Positions 54,080 through 64,000 of a stretch of 64,000 nt of DNA are shown here, one piece after another. The stretch covers positions 343,438-407,437 of the forward strand of contig NW_003200605.1 in NCBI RefSeq assembly GCF_000006405.1, given 5' to 3'. Under the pieces are notes generated by a model that did no database searches, was not told the DNA's origin, and was given only the letters and a program-made list of their open reading frames with translations. Each line of letters starts with the position of its first letter. The stretch's first letter is position 1. Made by a program: the position numbers and the translations under genes. The DNA comes from Perkinsus marinus ATCC 50983. Taxonomy: Eukaryota > Perkinsozoa > Perkinsida > Perkinsidae.

Positions 54080-55280
54080 CTAACATGAGTTAACGATTTG
54101 CACTTCCTTCCTGAACATGATGAAACCCTTAATGAGAATGGTCACTGAAGGGTCTTGAGTGAGCTCAGAGTCGAGTCGTATCGTTTCCAATGACGACAAC
54201 AAGGATTCAGTTGCCAGTACGGGGAGGAGCTTCTGAAGGCCTTCGACTGCTATACCAGAACCTACCGCTAACATGCGATACATTCGTGACCGGTAGCATC
54301 CACTGCGACTAAAGCCGATCACAGTATGTAAGGGAGGAAGCGACACTGCAAACCGCTCACTTCTGAGGTCGAGCTCGACGACAGCCGGTTGGGACGTGTT
54401 CAGAGGTTCTTTAGAGATCTGTGAGGGGAGGGGGGTCAGTCTGGATCAACAGAGACGAAACTTACATGTGACGACTTCAGCTCTTCCGCCGAGATTCTCC
54501 GCAAGGCTTCAACCAGAGCGTCTACCGCCGATCCCGTACACAAATCAGTGGGAGCGAATCCACCGAGAATAGCTCGACTGCAGTCGTTGCCCATTCGAGT
54601 GAGCTTCTGATTGACGATCTCCTGAGACCAAATGACTCTTCGAATATCTCCTCAAGCACGAGCTTATGCTTGCCTCAAGATATACTGCCTGGTTGGTGCA
54701 TGATGAAGGGACTCCTCCAGCCACCACTGTTGCCTCAACCGCTGATCCTTCACAAGCTGATTTGGTGACCTCATCAATTCGTCTTATGACGCCGTTAACT
54801 GGCTTTGAATTCTCCCTAGCGGCCGACATGTTAGCCTCATACTGCTCAACTTCACCCCTCAGCTCGCGGATCTGATCACATCTCTTTGAAAGACCCCGAC
54901 ACCAATGAGGGTTGTCATAGTGTCGAATCAACGCTATTAGTCATGAGCCGATTTCTCAGTAAAGTAGCCGGCAGATTCATGTGACTGAAGGAGCCCACCT
55001 TCTGTTGGTAGCCCGGGGCTTTTCTATTGAAGTCATCCGGGCAGATGTAACCCGCCTCAGTATCATTACACAGTTGCACGACCGTCGAGATAAACCTGAC
55101 ACAAGACTGCTACCAGTTTGAACTCTAAAGCTGGCCTCAAGAGTAGGCAGACATGGTCATGTTCAGAGGAGTGGCCTCACCTTGAGCACTCACGAGTTAA
55201 CCGAGGCTCTACTTTATCGCTACCCGGACGGTTGAGTATGTTCTGTAGACCGTAAGCCTCGTCGAGGAGCAACCGAGCCT
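54080..55280 (-). CDS. Hypothetical protein, multi-exon (5' part unresolved)
   Basis: Minus-strand exons supported by phase are 54637-54466 and 54418-54080, joined across a 47-nt intron. A preceding exon ending at 54686 joins the first of these across 48 nt. Further coding-like segments lie upstream: about 54765-54895 (RCDQIRELRGEVEQYEANMS, a probable coiled coil), about 55015-55085 (TEAGYICPDDFNRKAPGYQQ) and about 55215-55270 (RLLLDEAYGLQNILNRPG). The C-terminal 113 residues (SLPPLHTVIGFSRSGCYRSR, ETIRLDSELTQDPSVTILIK) are well behaved. I recognise no family. The gene is real in my judgement, but its 5' structure is open. Confidence 0.5.
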
Positions 55281-56334
55281 GTATCACAAGTTAACGATCA
55301 TACTATGTGCTCCGGAAAGAGAGGCGCCGCTCATAATTTCACAGCGCATACGAATATCGGACAAATTCAGGGACTGATTAGAAACTCCGGACGAAGTCTC
55401 CAGTGGTGCAGAAATGGAATCTGCCAGCACTTTTTGCTACACACGGGGTTTCTCGACCGTTATACCTCATCGAATATGGGGAGCTATTCAACTATCGGGA
55501 CCTCGTCGAGGGCTTTACAATGGCGTTCGAGTTTGTCTGATATTCACATGCACCACGTAAAGCCGACAGATGGGCACTTCTTTTCCGGATCATCCGGTGG
55601 CAAGAGGATCCCGCCTTACCGGGCTTTTGTCGGAGGAGTTTTTGATCGATCCAACCTCCCCACCTTGGACCAGCCTCAATGCTTCTTCGAGATCACTTTG
55701 AGATATGTCATCTGGGATCATATTACAGACAGTAGATTATACTAACTACAAGGACTGTCGTTCCTCGGGCTTTCGACACGCTTCAAACAAGAATACTCTC
55801 TTGATCGAAGACGTACACATCCCCAAAAGATGAAGGTGTGGCGCTAATAGCAGCTTCAGCTTGCGGGCGTATCAGTAACGCTGGGTTACTGAAGCTGTTA
55901 CTAACGCTGGGTTGGTGAGATGGGTAGAGTGGGGACCGACGCTCCATCAGAGTCAAGCCAGATAGCCGCCCAAAGAGAAGTATAGTGACACGACGAAGAA
56001 ACTTCAAGGCATCCCTCTCCCTTGTGGAGTCTATTCCTATGATTTAGCGACTGATGACACAACGACCGAGAATTGGTGCAAAGACATATAAGTGTGCAAA
56101 AGCTTACACTCACACACACTGTGTATGTGCGAGTGCGAGAGTGTGAACCTCTCGCACTCTAATCTTCGATGAAGGCTATTGCCTCTTGCAATGGCACGTA
56201 TTCGACAGTCCCGACAGACGTTGGGAATCATTCAGATCCAAGAAAATGTCGTCGAGCATCTGCCGTTCGGACACTGTGAAGGTAAGAAAAACCCACTGAG
56301 TCTCGGCGACTTCATGGACTCATCATTAACCATT

Positions 56335-56405
56335 GGTTCTATAGTGTAGTGGTTAGCATTCAAAGCTCTTATTCCAGCAACTCGGGTTCAAGTCCCGATA
56401 GAACC
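56335..56405 (+). tRNA. tRNA-like sequence (possible tRNA-Val-type or pseudo-tRNA)
   Basis: A 71-nt block with a perfect 7-bp acceptor pairing (GGTTCTA with TAGAACC), a canonical A box (tagtgtagtgg), and a perfect 5-bp T stem around TTCAAGT. The ends resemble eukaryotic tRNA-Val. The anticodon stem does not pair in any register I tried, so no anticodon can be assigned. It is probably a pseudogene or tRNA-derived repeat, but a functional gene is not excluded. Confidence 0.4.
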
Positions 56406-56511
56406 TCGGTCTTTCCCAAATCTATCAGACAATGTTGGATACTCAACACACTCTGAACGAAGGGCAGTCCAATCGAGTCTTAGAGAGTTGGCCGAATCGT
56501 AACTCATCACT

Positions 56512-56583
56512 TGTTCTATACTGTAGCTGTTAGCATTCTGAACTTCACAACCTGCGATTCGGGTTCGCAACCAATTAAAACCT
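56512..56583 (+). pseudogene. Degenerate second copy of the tRNA-like sequence
   Basis: Aligns with 56335-56405 (gttctata, tgtagc.gttagcattc, ttcgggttc, aaaacct), but the acceptor stem is broken and the centre has diverged. It lies 177 bases downstream of the first copy, indicating a local duplication. Confidence 0.5.
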
Positions 56584-57145
56584 ATAGACCAAAACTCCCG
56601 CAAACTCCAAGGTGCGTTTGTTCATCAGCCCATCGTCAGCGCTCCGCTTCTGACTTTTGATTATTGGTACACCATGCCCTTAGCCGATACTCGTCGCCAA
56701 AAGCACCGAAATGCAAAAGTTTCGAACCCACCCAGTTATGTCTGATTATCCAACTCGTACCGACATGCTTCATCACGCGAAACAATTCGCCACGAGATGA
56801 GCACGAGCTCACACAAGGGATCAAATATTTTCCGAGTAGCTACACCCATCGAGTGAATCACGATGGCGAGAATCTCATCGAAGACCCATCACTAACATCA
56901 ACTCAATCGCATTGGCCCGCATAAAATAATAAATTGAACGGCCTGTTCATCCATGAATCATGGCAAGACATCAGTAAGGGACATAAAATCCTTATGAAGT
57001 TGCAGGTCAACCAACGCCCCACACTCGGTCTTTGCATATGAGGAGAGAACGGAAGTTCAGACGACCTCTAATCGGTGGCTTCCCAAACTTCGTTGTAGAA
57101 GGGTTCCGAACCTGCGACGACTCTTGTTCTATGTACTCGTCAATA

Positions 57146-58431
57146 TTAAGCAACTACATCCGCCAGGCGACTCTCTTTCAACCACCCAGGCCCAGGCAAG
57201 GGCCTTCCACTTTTCTTTTCCGACCAGCTTTCCACACGATAGTCACCAAATGGCTGAGCTTCAAACAATCACAGCGTGGAGAGTATTCGCCATAGGGCAC
57301 ACACCTTGCTGCTTTTCACTGCAATACCAGTGCGCACATCTTCTGGCCGGTATTGTCCTGGTCCAGGCAACAGAGCTGACTCCCTCAAGCTTGGAGAGCT
57401 CCTCGTTCCCACTGCTACTGCGAATCGATCCGCTCGACCGAATGAATGCGCCTTCGAACCATCCTTATCTAGACGAACGAGGAGATCAGACCCTTGAGGA
57501 AGCAACGATCAATACCAATATTTCTCCATAGGGGTGGGCCCGGCCCCCTACTAGCACGGCCCTTATTCTCCTCTTCACAGCCCGGACGTCTGACCCTGAA
57601 ACATGCCTTCACCATTGACCCCTCAACCACTGCGACCTACTTATCATATGCTCTATGTCCAACTGAGAACGACTTTCGCATTCTTTTAGGGTCGATCGCC
57701 GACTCGCCCACGTCCCCATACTAACAACAATTCGCTCTACTACACCGGGAAGCCCAAGAGGGCCCCCCCACTACCTCTCCAGGGCCCACCTTCAGCCCAT
57801 TGATCGGGCCCTTCCTGAACCGCTCACCCGATGAGAATCTCACCGACGACCGAGGCCTCAACGCTACATCGCCATCTTTGTATTTGTCGCGAATATCAAC
57901 GAAACCCGGCCCCGGGCTCTCTCTATCCCCTGCCCCCAGCTGAGTGGACAGGTCTGGCCTCCTCGACAGCGCGAACGAGATGGCCTTATCACAACGGAGG
58001 CTGCCACTGTCGGTATCATATGTCCCGGCGCCAGGAGCATCCAAGCCTTTCACGGCTTTGGAATGCATTTTCGTTATGAATACACGCGACCACGAATGCT
58101 CATTCTTCGCCGTCATCGTCACACACGACTCGTTACGCCAATGAGAGCGAATTTGTGGAAAGCCAAGTGAATCTAGCGGCACGTCGTAAGCTCCCGGACC
58201 AGGCACCGAGGCCCCCGGCTCCTCCACCCCCTGGCCCGAATCAACATACCTACAAAAATCAATTGGAACTCTCAAGAGGCTCCAAAGGCCGTACGTTGTA
58301 AAGACGCTAGGCCTACCATACAAGGCAGTTAGATGGACCGGCGCAGGCGCCAACGGTGGTATAACCGAAAGAACAGCAGGCTCCTCCTCCTCAGACGGGC
58401 TCTTCGCCCCCGCAGTATGGGGACCAACCAT
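57146..58431 (-). CDS. Sperm-tail PG-rich repeat (STPGR) protein, probable axonemal component
   Basis: Six exons on the minus strand: 58295-58431, 57775-58249, 57641-57720, 57516-57595, 57305-57468 and 57146-57253. All phases agree, giving 347 residues; introns are 45, 54, 45, 47 and 51 nt. STPGR/SHIPPO repeats are spread through the protein: SVPGPGAYDVP, DAPGAGTYDTD, ESPGPGFVDIR, KVGPGEYGD, RGPGPPLW, LPGPGQYRPED and LPGPGWL, each separated by a basic/aromatic stretch such as AHSFGRADRF. By family these are filamentous proteins inside or along ciliary doublet microtubules (ODF3/CIMAP type). Their presence implies that the organism builds flagella at some stage. The start at 58431 is the first ATG in frame. 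Confidence 0.88.
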
Positions 58432-58794
58432 AGTCTGATTATAACAATCTAGACCCTACGCTCTAGTGTTTGCATATATGTTTGCTCTCCTCAGCTCAGC
58501 CCAGGAGTTTCCTCACTAACTATGAAATTTACATATAAATTCGGTTAGAAGGTACAAAAACTAACGAAAATTTCCCAAAATTTCCTCAGAATTTCCACGT
58601 TGTCACCAACACATGCGATCGATCATATGCATATTTTCCCACACTGCTACACCCAACAGATTATGACAACTCTACCCCATACAGCTCGAAACAGATGCCA
58701 AGACCAGCACACGTCGAACATGCGACGTTAGTAAACCGCGTAAGTCCACGTCAAAATGCAGTGAACGAGTAACACACTAAAATGAAGAACTCAA
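58432..58794. repeat. Intergenic family A element, plus orientation
   Basis: The copy runs from about 58470 (gtttgcatatatgtttgct) to about 58650 (tattttcccacactgctac) with all ordered blocks. The remainder of the spacer is unique, short and without a gene. Confidence 0.8.
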
Positions 58795-60371
58795 TTAACT
58801 CGATGCTGTATCACAGCTCGTCCCTCTCTTCTTATCGTCAATGACAGATATCTCTCCCGGCCCACCACTCGACGTTGGTGGTGACGCTGTTTTCATACGA
58901 CCCTTTTCTTGAGCGGCCATCATATGCCCAGACAAGAAACTGATCACCTTCCTATTGATGCGGCTCCACTTCAGCAAATCCGAGGAGATAAAGTACTTCT
59001 CTCGGAGCTCACACGTATACCGAACCATAAGACTCCTCCTCATCTTGTCCTGCTCCATCTTCAGTGAATCACTGCACTGCAAGAAATGGTCCAACCACTC
59101 CAGCGGCAACTGACGGTAGACCAGCGACTCTTCCACAGACATTCCGCGATAGGTTTCCATCTTATACCCGCTGAGACGTACACCATCACAACCGCGCCAA
59201 GCATGCGAAACTCACCTCATGAAGCGATGCATAGCAAAATCTATAGGATACCTCCCAATGATCACTAACGCTATATACTCAGCAGCTAATCCAAGGCTGA
59301 CATAATCAGCGCCCTTGATGGTGATCCGATGACCACCATACTTGGCGTCAACCATTTGATCATCAAAGCGACCAGTTACGACTGAGCCCTTATCTGAATA
59401 ACGAGACGGATGAGCCGCAACCTCCAGCAGCAGCCGCCGGCCCCACCTACCCAGTTGGATACGAGTACTAGAGTCGTGCTCGATGGTTCGCAAGACGCAA
59501 CCTCTCGGACCAATCAACGCTGACTGAATGAAGCCCGGTACGACTAGAACCTAATACGACAAGGGCGACGACTGGAACTATGCTCCCTGCGAACGGTCAT
59601 CACAGCTGCTTTAGGAAATAAACTCGTCTTATTGGTCCTCAATATCTCCTGTCGAATGTTGGTGACGAGTTGCTCAATGCAAGCCGCGCAATCGTCAACA
59701 GCCGCTTGGGAATCTGATCATACACATAGAGGGGCAACCCTTCAGAAAATTAACCCCGACTCCCTGCGATTGACACTGCAACAAACCCAGGCTGCCCATC
59801 CACTTCGTTATGGTGGATCTCACAAGAGGCGTTGGCCTCGATACGCTTAACGTTAACGCCATTAACTCCTATGACCTGACGCAACTTCGCACTTCCGCAC
59901 CAACTATGCTAATAAGAGTAACTCACCCTTCCGATGAGGTCTTCATGACACACGACCTGTCGAGTGAAGAGGTTGGCTTGATAGGGTTCCTCAAAAGAAC
60001 CTGCAAATGAGCAGAGCCTGACGTTATGGCTACGAAGCCTACCTGCAGCTCCTCCCATCTCGGCTATGAATCGCTGCTGCTGCGCCAAAGCCCCCAGGCC
60101 AACAGGGTGCCCAGCAACACTCGCTCGGCGATGCCGTGGGGCTTGGACCAAACCTAGAGTAGTCATTATCCAAGGGCATGCTTTCAATCAACTCACCTTG
60201 AGCAGCAGCAACGGCAGCTGCCGCAGCTGCTGAGACAGAGGTGGTCCGTGGTCGCTTGGGCTCGGCAACAGAGGTATGGGAGGCAGTCTCTGACAGACTA
60301 CGTTTCCGTGGCTCTCGAGGACACTGCGGCCAAGGGACGTTGTAGTGACGAGGAGACTCGAATGAAGGCAT
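58795..60371 (-). CDS. RNA-binding protein with two KH domains
   Basis: Seven exons on the minus strand: 60197-60371, 60043-60153, 59927-60000, 59755-59875, 59624-59713, 59216-59543 and 58795-59170. The phases agree, giving 424 residues; introns are 43, 42, 51, 41, 80 and 45 nt. The N-terminus is basic and Ala-rich (PREPRKRSLSETASH, SAAAAAAVAAAQ). A first KH module includes LIGRVIGVNGVNVKRIEANA, with GVNG in the GxxG loop position; a second includes SALIGPRGCVLRTIEHDSST, with GPRG. The C-terminal ~120 residues are helical and charged (EESLVYRQLPLEWLDHFLQ). KH domains bind single-stranded RNA. The target is unknown. The 80-nt intron before the second KH has two possible acceptors; the one that restores the KH strand was used. 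Confidence 0.85.
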
Positions 60372-60530
60372 GATAGAAAAAGTCTACAACTGTAATTAGC
60401 TCACAGGTGCCGAAACATCGACAACATCTTGCGCTTAAAGACGTTTTTCTAGGCGCGCGCGGTATTTCCTGGCGCGTGACTTTCGTTTCAACAGCAACTA
60501 TCGCGCGCCTTTGTCACACAACCCACTTCA

Positions 60531-61073
60531 ATGGTGATCAACAGGCTCTACAAGTTGATCTTCGGCTGTCACCGTGGTCACAGTGGCGGCCTTCTTTCTT
60601 TACCCAAGTGCATTGGACTTTCTTGTCTACCATCAGAGCCGCCTAAAACTGAACAACCACCTCGAAAAAAGTCCCGATGTGAACGCTTTTGGACAGAGTC
60701 CCTCATAATTTCGTACCTACGAGATAACTACGGGGTCATCGTCTTCCCCCCAGAGTTCTGGGATGACCAACAATCCGACTCGCTGGCCCGTCGGTCAAGG
60801 CTGCTCTACTTAGTCACTCACGACTTCACTCCGCCACTTGACGACCCGTTATTCACGGATGATGTCAACAACGATGCGATCCTCAGTTTCCTCACTGGTC
60901 GGGGCTTCACCTATTTAGAGGCGATCGAACAGGACGGGACGATATGTTCTTTCGGCGTCTACCTCTTGTGTGTCTGGAGATTCTACAGATCTAAAACGGC
61001 AGAGCTCGGGAGGTTGCGTGACAGAGTCGTGAGGTTCGCCTACAGAGCTTCACCCTGGCACACCTGGCCGTGA
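60531..61073 (+). CDS. Hypothetical protein, single exon
   Basis: A 180-residue frame from ATG 60531. It has a basic stretch (EPPKTEQPPRKKSRCERF) followed by a compact region (LIISYLRDNYGVIVFPPEFW, DDVNNDAILSFLTGRGFTYL) and a C-terminal helix (GVYLLCVWRFYRSKTAELGR). Composition is that of a real protein, but I recognise no family. It lies head-to-head with the KH gene, about 160 bases apart, so the two may share a promoter region. An upstream in-frame exon is possible. Confidence 0.55.
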   Translation: MVINRLYKLIFGCHRGHSGGLLSLPKCIGLSCLPSEPPKTEQPPRKKSRCERFWTESLIISYLRDNYGVIVFPPEFWDDQQSDSLARRSRLLYLVTHDFTPPLDDPLFTDDVNNDAILSFLTGRGFTYLEAIEQDGTICSFGVYLLCVWRFYRSKTAELGRLRDRVVRFAYRASPWHTWP

Positions 61074-61914
61074 TCAGTACTTGAGAACATCCAAAGTAAC
61101 ATTGCCAATTCAACGACTATCTTATGATATAAGTGCACTTACGTTTTCATCGATTCGTACCACGTACAAGTTCTGCATTTCTCTTTATAGTAGTAATATT
61201 AGTCCAGTGGTTAACGTGGTCAGCCGTGATCGGAGAGGTCGCCGGTTCGATTCTCCTACATTATTCGACATTTATTATTTACGTCTTGTTGTATCGCCTT
61301 GTATACAGTCTGCCACAGCAAGGTGTTGAGTTAATACCATTCTGTTGCGCATTAAGGTCTTTACAGTCTTCGGTGGACCATCGCATTCAATAGGGTAATC
61401 TGCGACAGCGAAGCGCCACACGTGTATGTGGAATTGTCGGTGCCATGCTCTACTACAGCTCATCATAGCAGTCCATGTCAGCATTAACCATCGATATCTT
61501 CCAGTAGTCGCATATTGCCAAACGGTTGAGTGCCCTGATGGAATGCTTATTGGCAATTGGGATGTATCTCTCGGCAACTGACAGGGAGCTGTAGTCATAC
61601 CTATAGCCTTTGTACCATGCTACCCTCCTCAATGATAAGTCAACAATGTCGGCGGGCCTTTGCAACTAAGAGGAGCTCAAAAGCCCGGCAAAGGGTCTTC
61701 GATATGAAGGTTAGTAAAAATGCCCCAACTAAGGTAAATGGCGTGGACTGCTTCCCTCCACATGGAATTTGCACTCATGTTCACCAGCAGGTCTCGAAAT
61801 TTAGCGCTAGAGCGTATAGTCATCATCGTCGTAGGAAAACGTACAGAGGAAGACTTATTCTGAATGGCAAACACATTTTGGAAGATCACACATATATAAT
61901 ATGACTTCAATATT

Positions 61915-62035
61915 GGAGTTTCACGACCCGCTTTACGTGAAGTGGCGTAATTTTCTGTGAAAAACGCGATGTGCAGTAGTCGTGGAATATATTCCTCACC
62001 AGTGCTTTTCCATATCACTAGGGTGGTGAAACTCA
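61915..62035 (-). mobile_element. Family B short element with terminal inverted repeats (MITE-like)
   Basis: About 120 bp bounded by gagtttcac on the left and its inverse gtgaaactc on the right, with the internal blocks ttacgtgaagtggcgtaa and gtagtcgtggaatatattcc shared (inverted) with 8.1 and 35.8 kb. No coding capacity. The structure is that of a miniature inverted-repeat transposable element; target duplications were not established. Confidence 0.55.
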
Positions 62036-62246
62036 ATTGACCTATTCACTTTGAATGATGAAGCGAGTCGTTGTAGGCGCGATGTGCTTATCGAGCAATT
62101 GAGGAGGAGTTCCGAGCGCTCAGGCGCGACCGCAAGTTGAAAAACGAGAACCGACCGTTTGGGTTAACTGGCAGGAGGTTTGCATTTTGAACTGCATGGG
62201 CAAGTTTCTGGTCACCTTCGGGTAGCGTTGCCAGCAGGGGTCTGCT

Positions 62247-62540
62247 CAGTGTTGGAGTAGGAATATATGCTCGCTTTCCTCACCTGAGCTCAGGAGTACC
62301 CTATACAGTGTTGGAGTAGGAATATATGATGGCTTTCCTCAGCTGAGCTCAGGAGTTTTCTATACAGTGTTGGAGTAGGAATATATGATTGCTTTTCTCA
62401 GCTGAGCTCAGGAGTACCCTATACAGTGTTGGAGTAGGAATATATGATGGCTTTCCTCACCTGAGCTCAGGAGTTTCTATACAGTGTTGGAGTAGGAATG
62501 TACGCTCGCTTTCCTCACCTGAGCTCAGGAGTTTCCTCAC
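62247..62540 (+). repeat. 59-bp tandem array derived from the start of family A
   Basis: Units begin with cagtgttggagtaggaatat at 62247, 62306, 62365, 62424 and 62482, a spacing of 59, 59, 59 and 58. Each unit contains only the first block of family A (through CTCAGGAGT). The last unit runs on into the complete element. Units differ by a few bases. Confidence 0.9.
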
Positions 62541-62850
62541 TAATTATTGGATTTTATATACAAATTTGGGTAGGAGTGTTCAGAAGCCAACTTTAGTCTG
62601 CCGACATTTTCTCAAATTTTCCATATCGTCACCGACATATGTAGCCGAACGTATGCATATCTTCTCACACTGGGGGGAATCTATGTTGCTTTCCCTCACC
62701 TGAGCTCACAAGTTTCCTAACTATACTGTGAGAATATACAAGATTTACGGTGAAAGTCTACAAAAACCAACCATAATTTCCCAAAATTTTCTCAAAATTT
62801 TTGATATCGTCATCAGAGCATGCGGTTGACCATGTGCATGTTTTTTCAGA
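62541..62850 (+). repeat. Family A elements, end of array copy and adjacent second copy
   Basis: The fifth array unit continues as a full element to about 62672 (atcttctcacactgg). A second, more diverged copy follows from about 62678 (atctatgttgctttccctca) to about 62850 (ccatgtgcatgttttttcag). The two are head-to-tail. Confidence 0.75.
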
Positions 62851-62984
62851 TTTTCAGTTCTAAATAACTATATTAATATTAACGGATCATAATATCTATA
62901 TATTCCCCCTTAATTGGAAATATATACTTATCAACCTAATTGGATATCAGTCATAGTTAAAATATATACGATAACGATACTCTC

Positions 62985-63592
62985 ATGTCCTCACCCCCGT
63001 TGCGCCCCCATCATCGCCCTTCCTGTCGGCCTGCTGCCACAAGAGACCCTCTCGCTCTGCCGTTGTTGAAGGAAGAGGAAGAAGAAGAGGATTTGGAGTG
63101 TGGTGGTAGTCAAGGCCGACGGAGCGACGCTGGTAGGGTCGGTAGTATTGGTCGTCCTCCATCCTATCACGCAGATTCTGTACCTCTGGTGAGCACAGTC
63201 TCTAGTGTGGCCCTCGAGGGCACGCCAGAGAGCTCTACCGGCAGGAGTTGGCATCAGCAGGAACGATCCTATTCGACAACGTCTCCTTTTATGCCCAGTA
63301 GAGCGCCGCCTCCACGATCGGCTACCACTCTCACGGGGAATACTGTGCCTCAAGTACTACTACAACCTATAGAGCGATTCTCAGTGGTGTAATTCAACAC
63401 CCGATTTCCTATTGTTGGTAGGCCCCTAGTCCGGAGCTCAGTAGCCACCCTGCTACCAACACTGCTAGGCCACAGCTCCGACATCAACAGACTTTCCCTC
63501 TACCTTCTGCAGCTCATATACCCTCAGAAGTATCTTCACTAAAAACCACACCTATTCCCGTCTGCCCTGTAGTGGTGGAAGGCGCTGAGTGA
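62985..63592 (+). CDS. Hypothetical Ser/Pro-rich protein
   Basis: Two exons, 62985-63386 and 63422-63592, join in phase across a 35-nt intron to 190 residues. The sequence is low-complexity with an acidic run (KEEEEEEDLE) and many Ser, Pro and Arg; it is probably disordered. No domain is recognised. A GTGAGC donor overlaps the stop region, so the gene may instead continue downstream past the family A copy at 63640-63790 into the frame at 63797-63994. Confidence 0.5.
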
Positions 63593-64000
63593 GCCGCTTC
63601 CTGGGTAGAATTTCCAATTATGATCTCCCAACGCAGTTTGGGAATATATGTGTGGTTTTTCCAACTGAGCTTGGAAGTCTCCTCACTATATTATGAAAAC
63701 CTACATACGACTTTGGGTAGAAGTGTACAAAAACCAACGAGAATTTTCCAAAATTTCCTCAATATTTTTGTCAACACTGTAATGTCATAATAGCATATGA
63801 GTCCTTCTCTTTTGGTGTTGTCACCGGCCTTGGACGATGATGCTGTTGGTTCGATCAGGACAGGCCCTACTCAGCGAAGCATAGAGAGGAGGAATCTAAA
63901 GCTCTTCGTACAGGGGGACCGACGTAGTTTGATATCAGCTCGAGGAAATCTTAATGTCCATCGTCTGATACCATACATAACTAAAGTAGTTTGAAATGAA
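63593..64000 (+). repeat. Family A element and flank at the window end
   Basis: A family A copy runs from about 63645 (gggaatatatgtgtgg) to about 63775 (tatttttgtcaacactg). After it, a plus-strand frame from ATG 63797 (SPSLLVLSPALDDDAVGS) may be an exon of the preceding gene or a new gene cut by the window end. Confidence 0.6.

Larger units (their letters stand above)
55281..57145. other. Intergenic region with tRNA-like and remnant sequences
   Basis: About 55410-55560 is a copy of the degenerate sequence also at 21.0-21.7 kb. Two related tRNA-like sequences are at 56335-56405 and 56512-56583. No protein gene is supported. Confidence 0.5.
61074..62984. other. Repeat-rich region without a supported gene
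   Basis: Contents: an A-box plus B-box tRNA-like string at about 61195-61270; an inverted family B element at about 61915-62035 whose ends (gagtttcac and gtgaaactc) are inverted repeats; the 59-bp tandem array at 62247-62540 leading into a full family A element to about 62672; and another family A copy at about 62678-62850. Short frames at 61557-61904 have no recognisable product. Confidence 0.65.

Noticed and set aside
55305-55745. 146-residue plus-strand frame
   Set aside because: It overlaps the degenerate dispersed sequence shared with 21.0-21.7 kb, where the frame is not conserved, so it is treated as repeat DNA.
61195-61270. Possible tRNA with A and B boxes
   Set aside because: Six of seven acceptor pairs form, but the T stem has at least two mismatches and no anticodon arm is found; a tRNA-derived fragment is more likely.
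62247-62540. CRISPR-like array
   Set aside because: The 59-bp units are directly adjacent copies of a transposon-like block with no unique spacers, in a eukaryotic context.

Overview
This window looks like nuclear DNA from a unicellular eukaryote, most likely an alveolate of the Perkinsus group. I infer that from the gene content: a secreted pepsin-like protease, an NAD-type large glutamate dehydrogenase, cyclic-nucleotide phosphodiesterases, a kinesin and an axonemal PG-rich repeat protein. The compact genome, very short GT-AG introns and abundant GTA/ACT trinucleotide microsatellites fit too. No rRNA, no CRISPR and no bacterial operon is present. The species call is inference. The gene models below were built by hand: exon joins were accepted when a GT donor, an AG acceptor and reading phase all agreed and, where the family was recognised, the joined protein matched it.

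Layout. 1-1850: no supported gene. 1851-2993 (+): secreted aspartyl protease. 6556-6945 (-): thioredoxin-like protein. 7049-7943 (-): TRAPPC5/Trs31. 9152-10578 (-): MFS transporter resembling MFSD1. 10.6-16.5 kb is gene-poor, with satellites, inverted repeats and one weak Ser/Thr-rich gene. 16530-17881 (+): predicted N-myristoylated protein with SPRG/TPRG repeats. 18889-20482 (+): ten-exon histidine phosphatase. 22.9-24.3 kb (-): RRM protein. 24364-25395 (-): protein with two PBZ fingers. 25604-27894 (-): thirteen-exon kynurenine-type aminotransferase. 27995-29083 (-): hypothetical protein. 29590-31022 (+): RFC2-type clamp-loader subunit. 31113-31921 (+): protein with a W-S-S repeat tail. 32535-33818 and 34523-35787 (+): two tandem phosphodiesterases. 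36203-43034 (+): kinesin-3-type motor with an FHA domain and a possible EF-hand tail. 44390-47776 (+): intronless glutamate dehydrogenase with N-terminal ankyrin repeats. 48043-48918 (+): intronless uridine phosphorylase. 49797-51318 (-): unrecognised multi-pass membrane protein. 52682-53662 (-): intronless malate dehydrogenase. 54080-55.3 kb (-): hypothetical gene. 57146-58431 (-): STPGR protein. 58795-60371 (-): two-KH RNA-binding protein. 60531-61073 and 62985-63592 (+): hypothetical genes.

Two gene styles coexist. Most genes are cut into many exons by introns of about 35-60 nt. The three metabolic enzymes at 44-54 kb have uninterrupted frames and look strongly expressed. Their functions connect: glutamate dehydrogenase, the aminotransferase and malate dehydrogenase link amino-acid nitrogen to 2-oxoacid and NADH metabolism. 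The other genes are housekeeping or signalling functions with no operon-like logic.

The intergenic and intronic DNA carries several dispersed repeat families. The most striking is a ~190-bp element with at least nine copies, four of them inside kinesin introns in both orientations. Others are a short element with inverted ends, arrays built on a CGAAATTGA-like motif, and GTA/ACT microsatellites that in some genes begin exactly at a splice donor.
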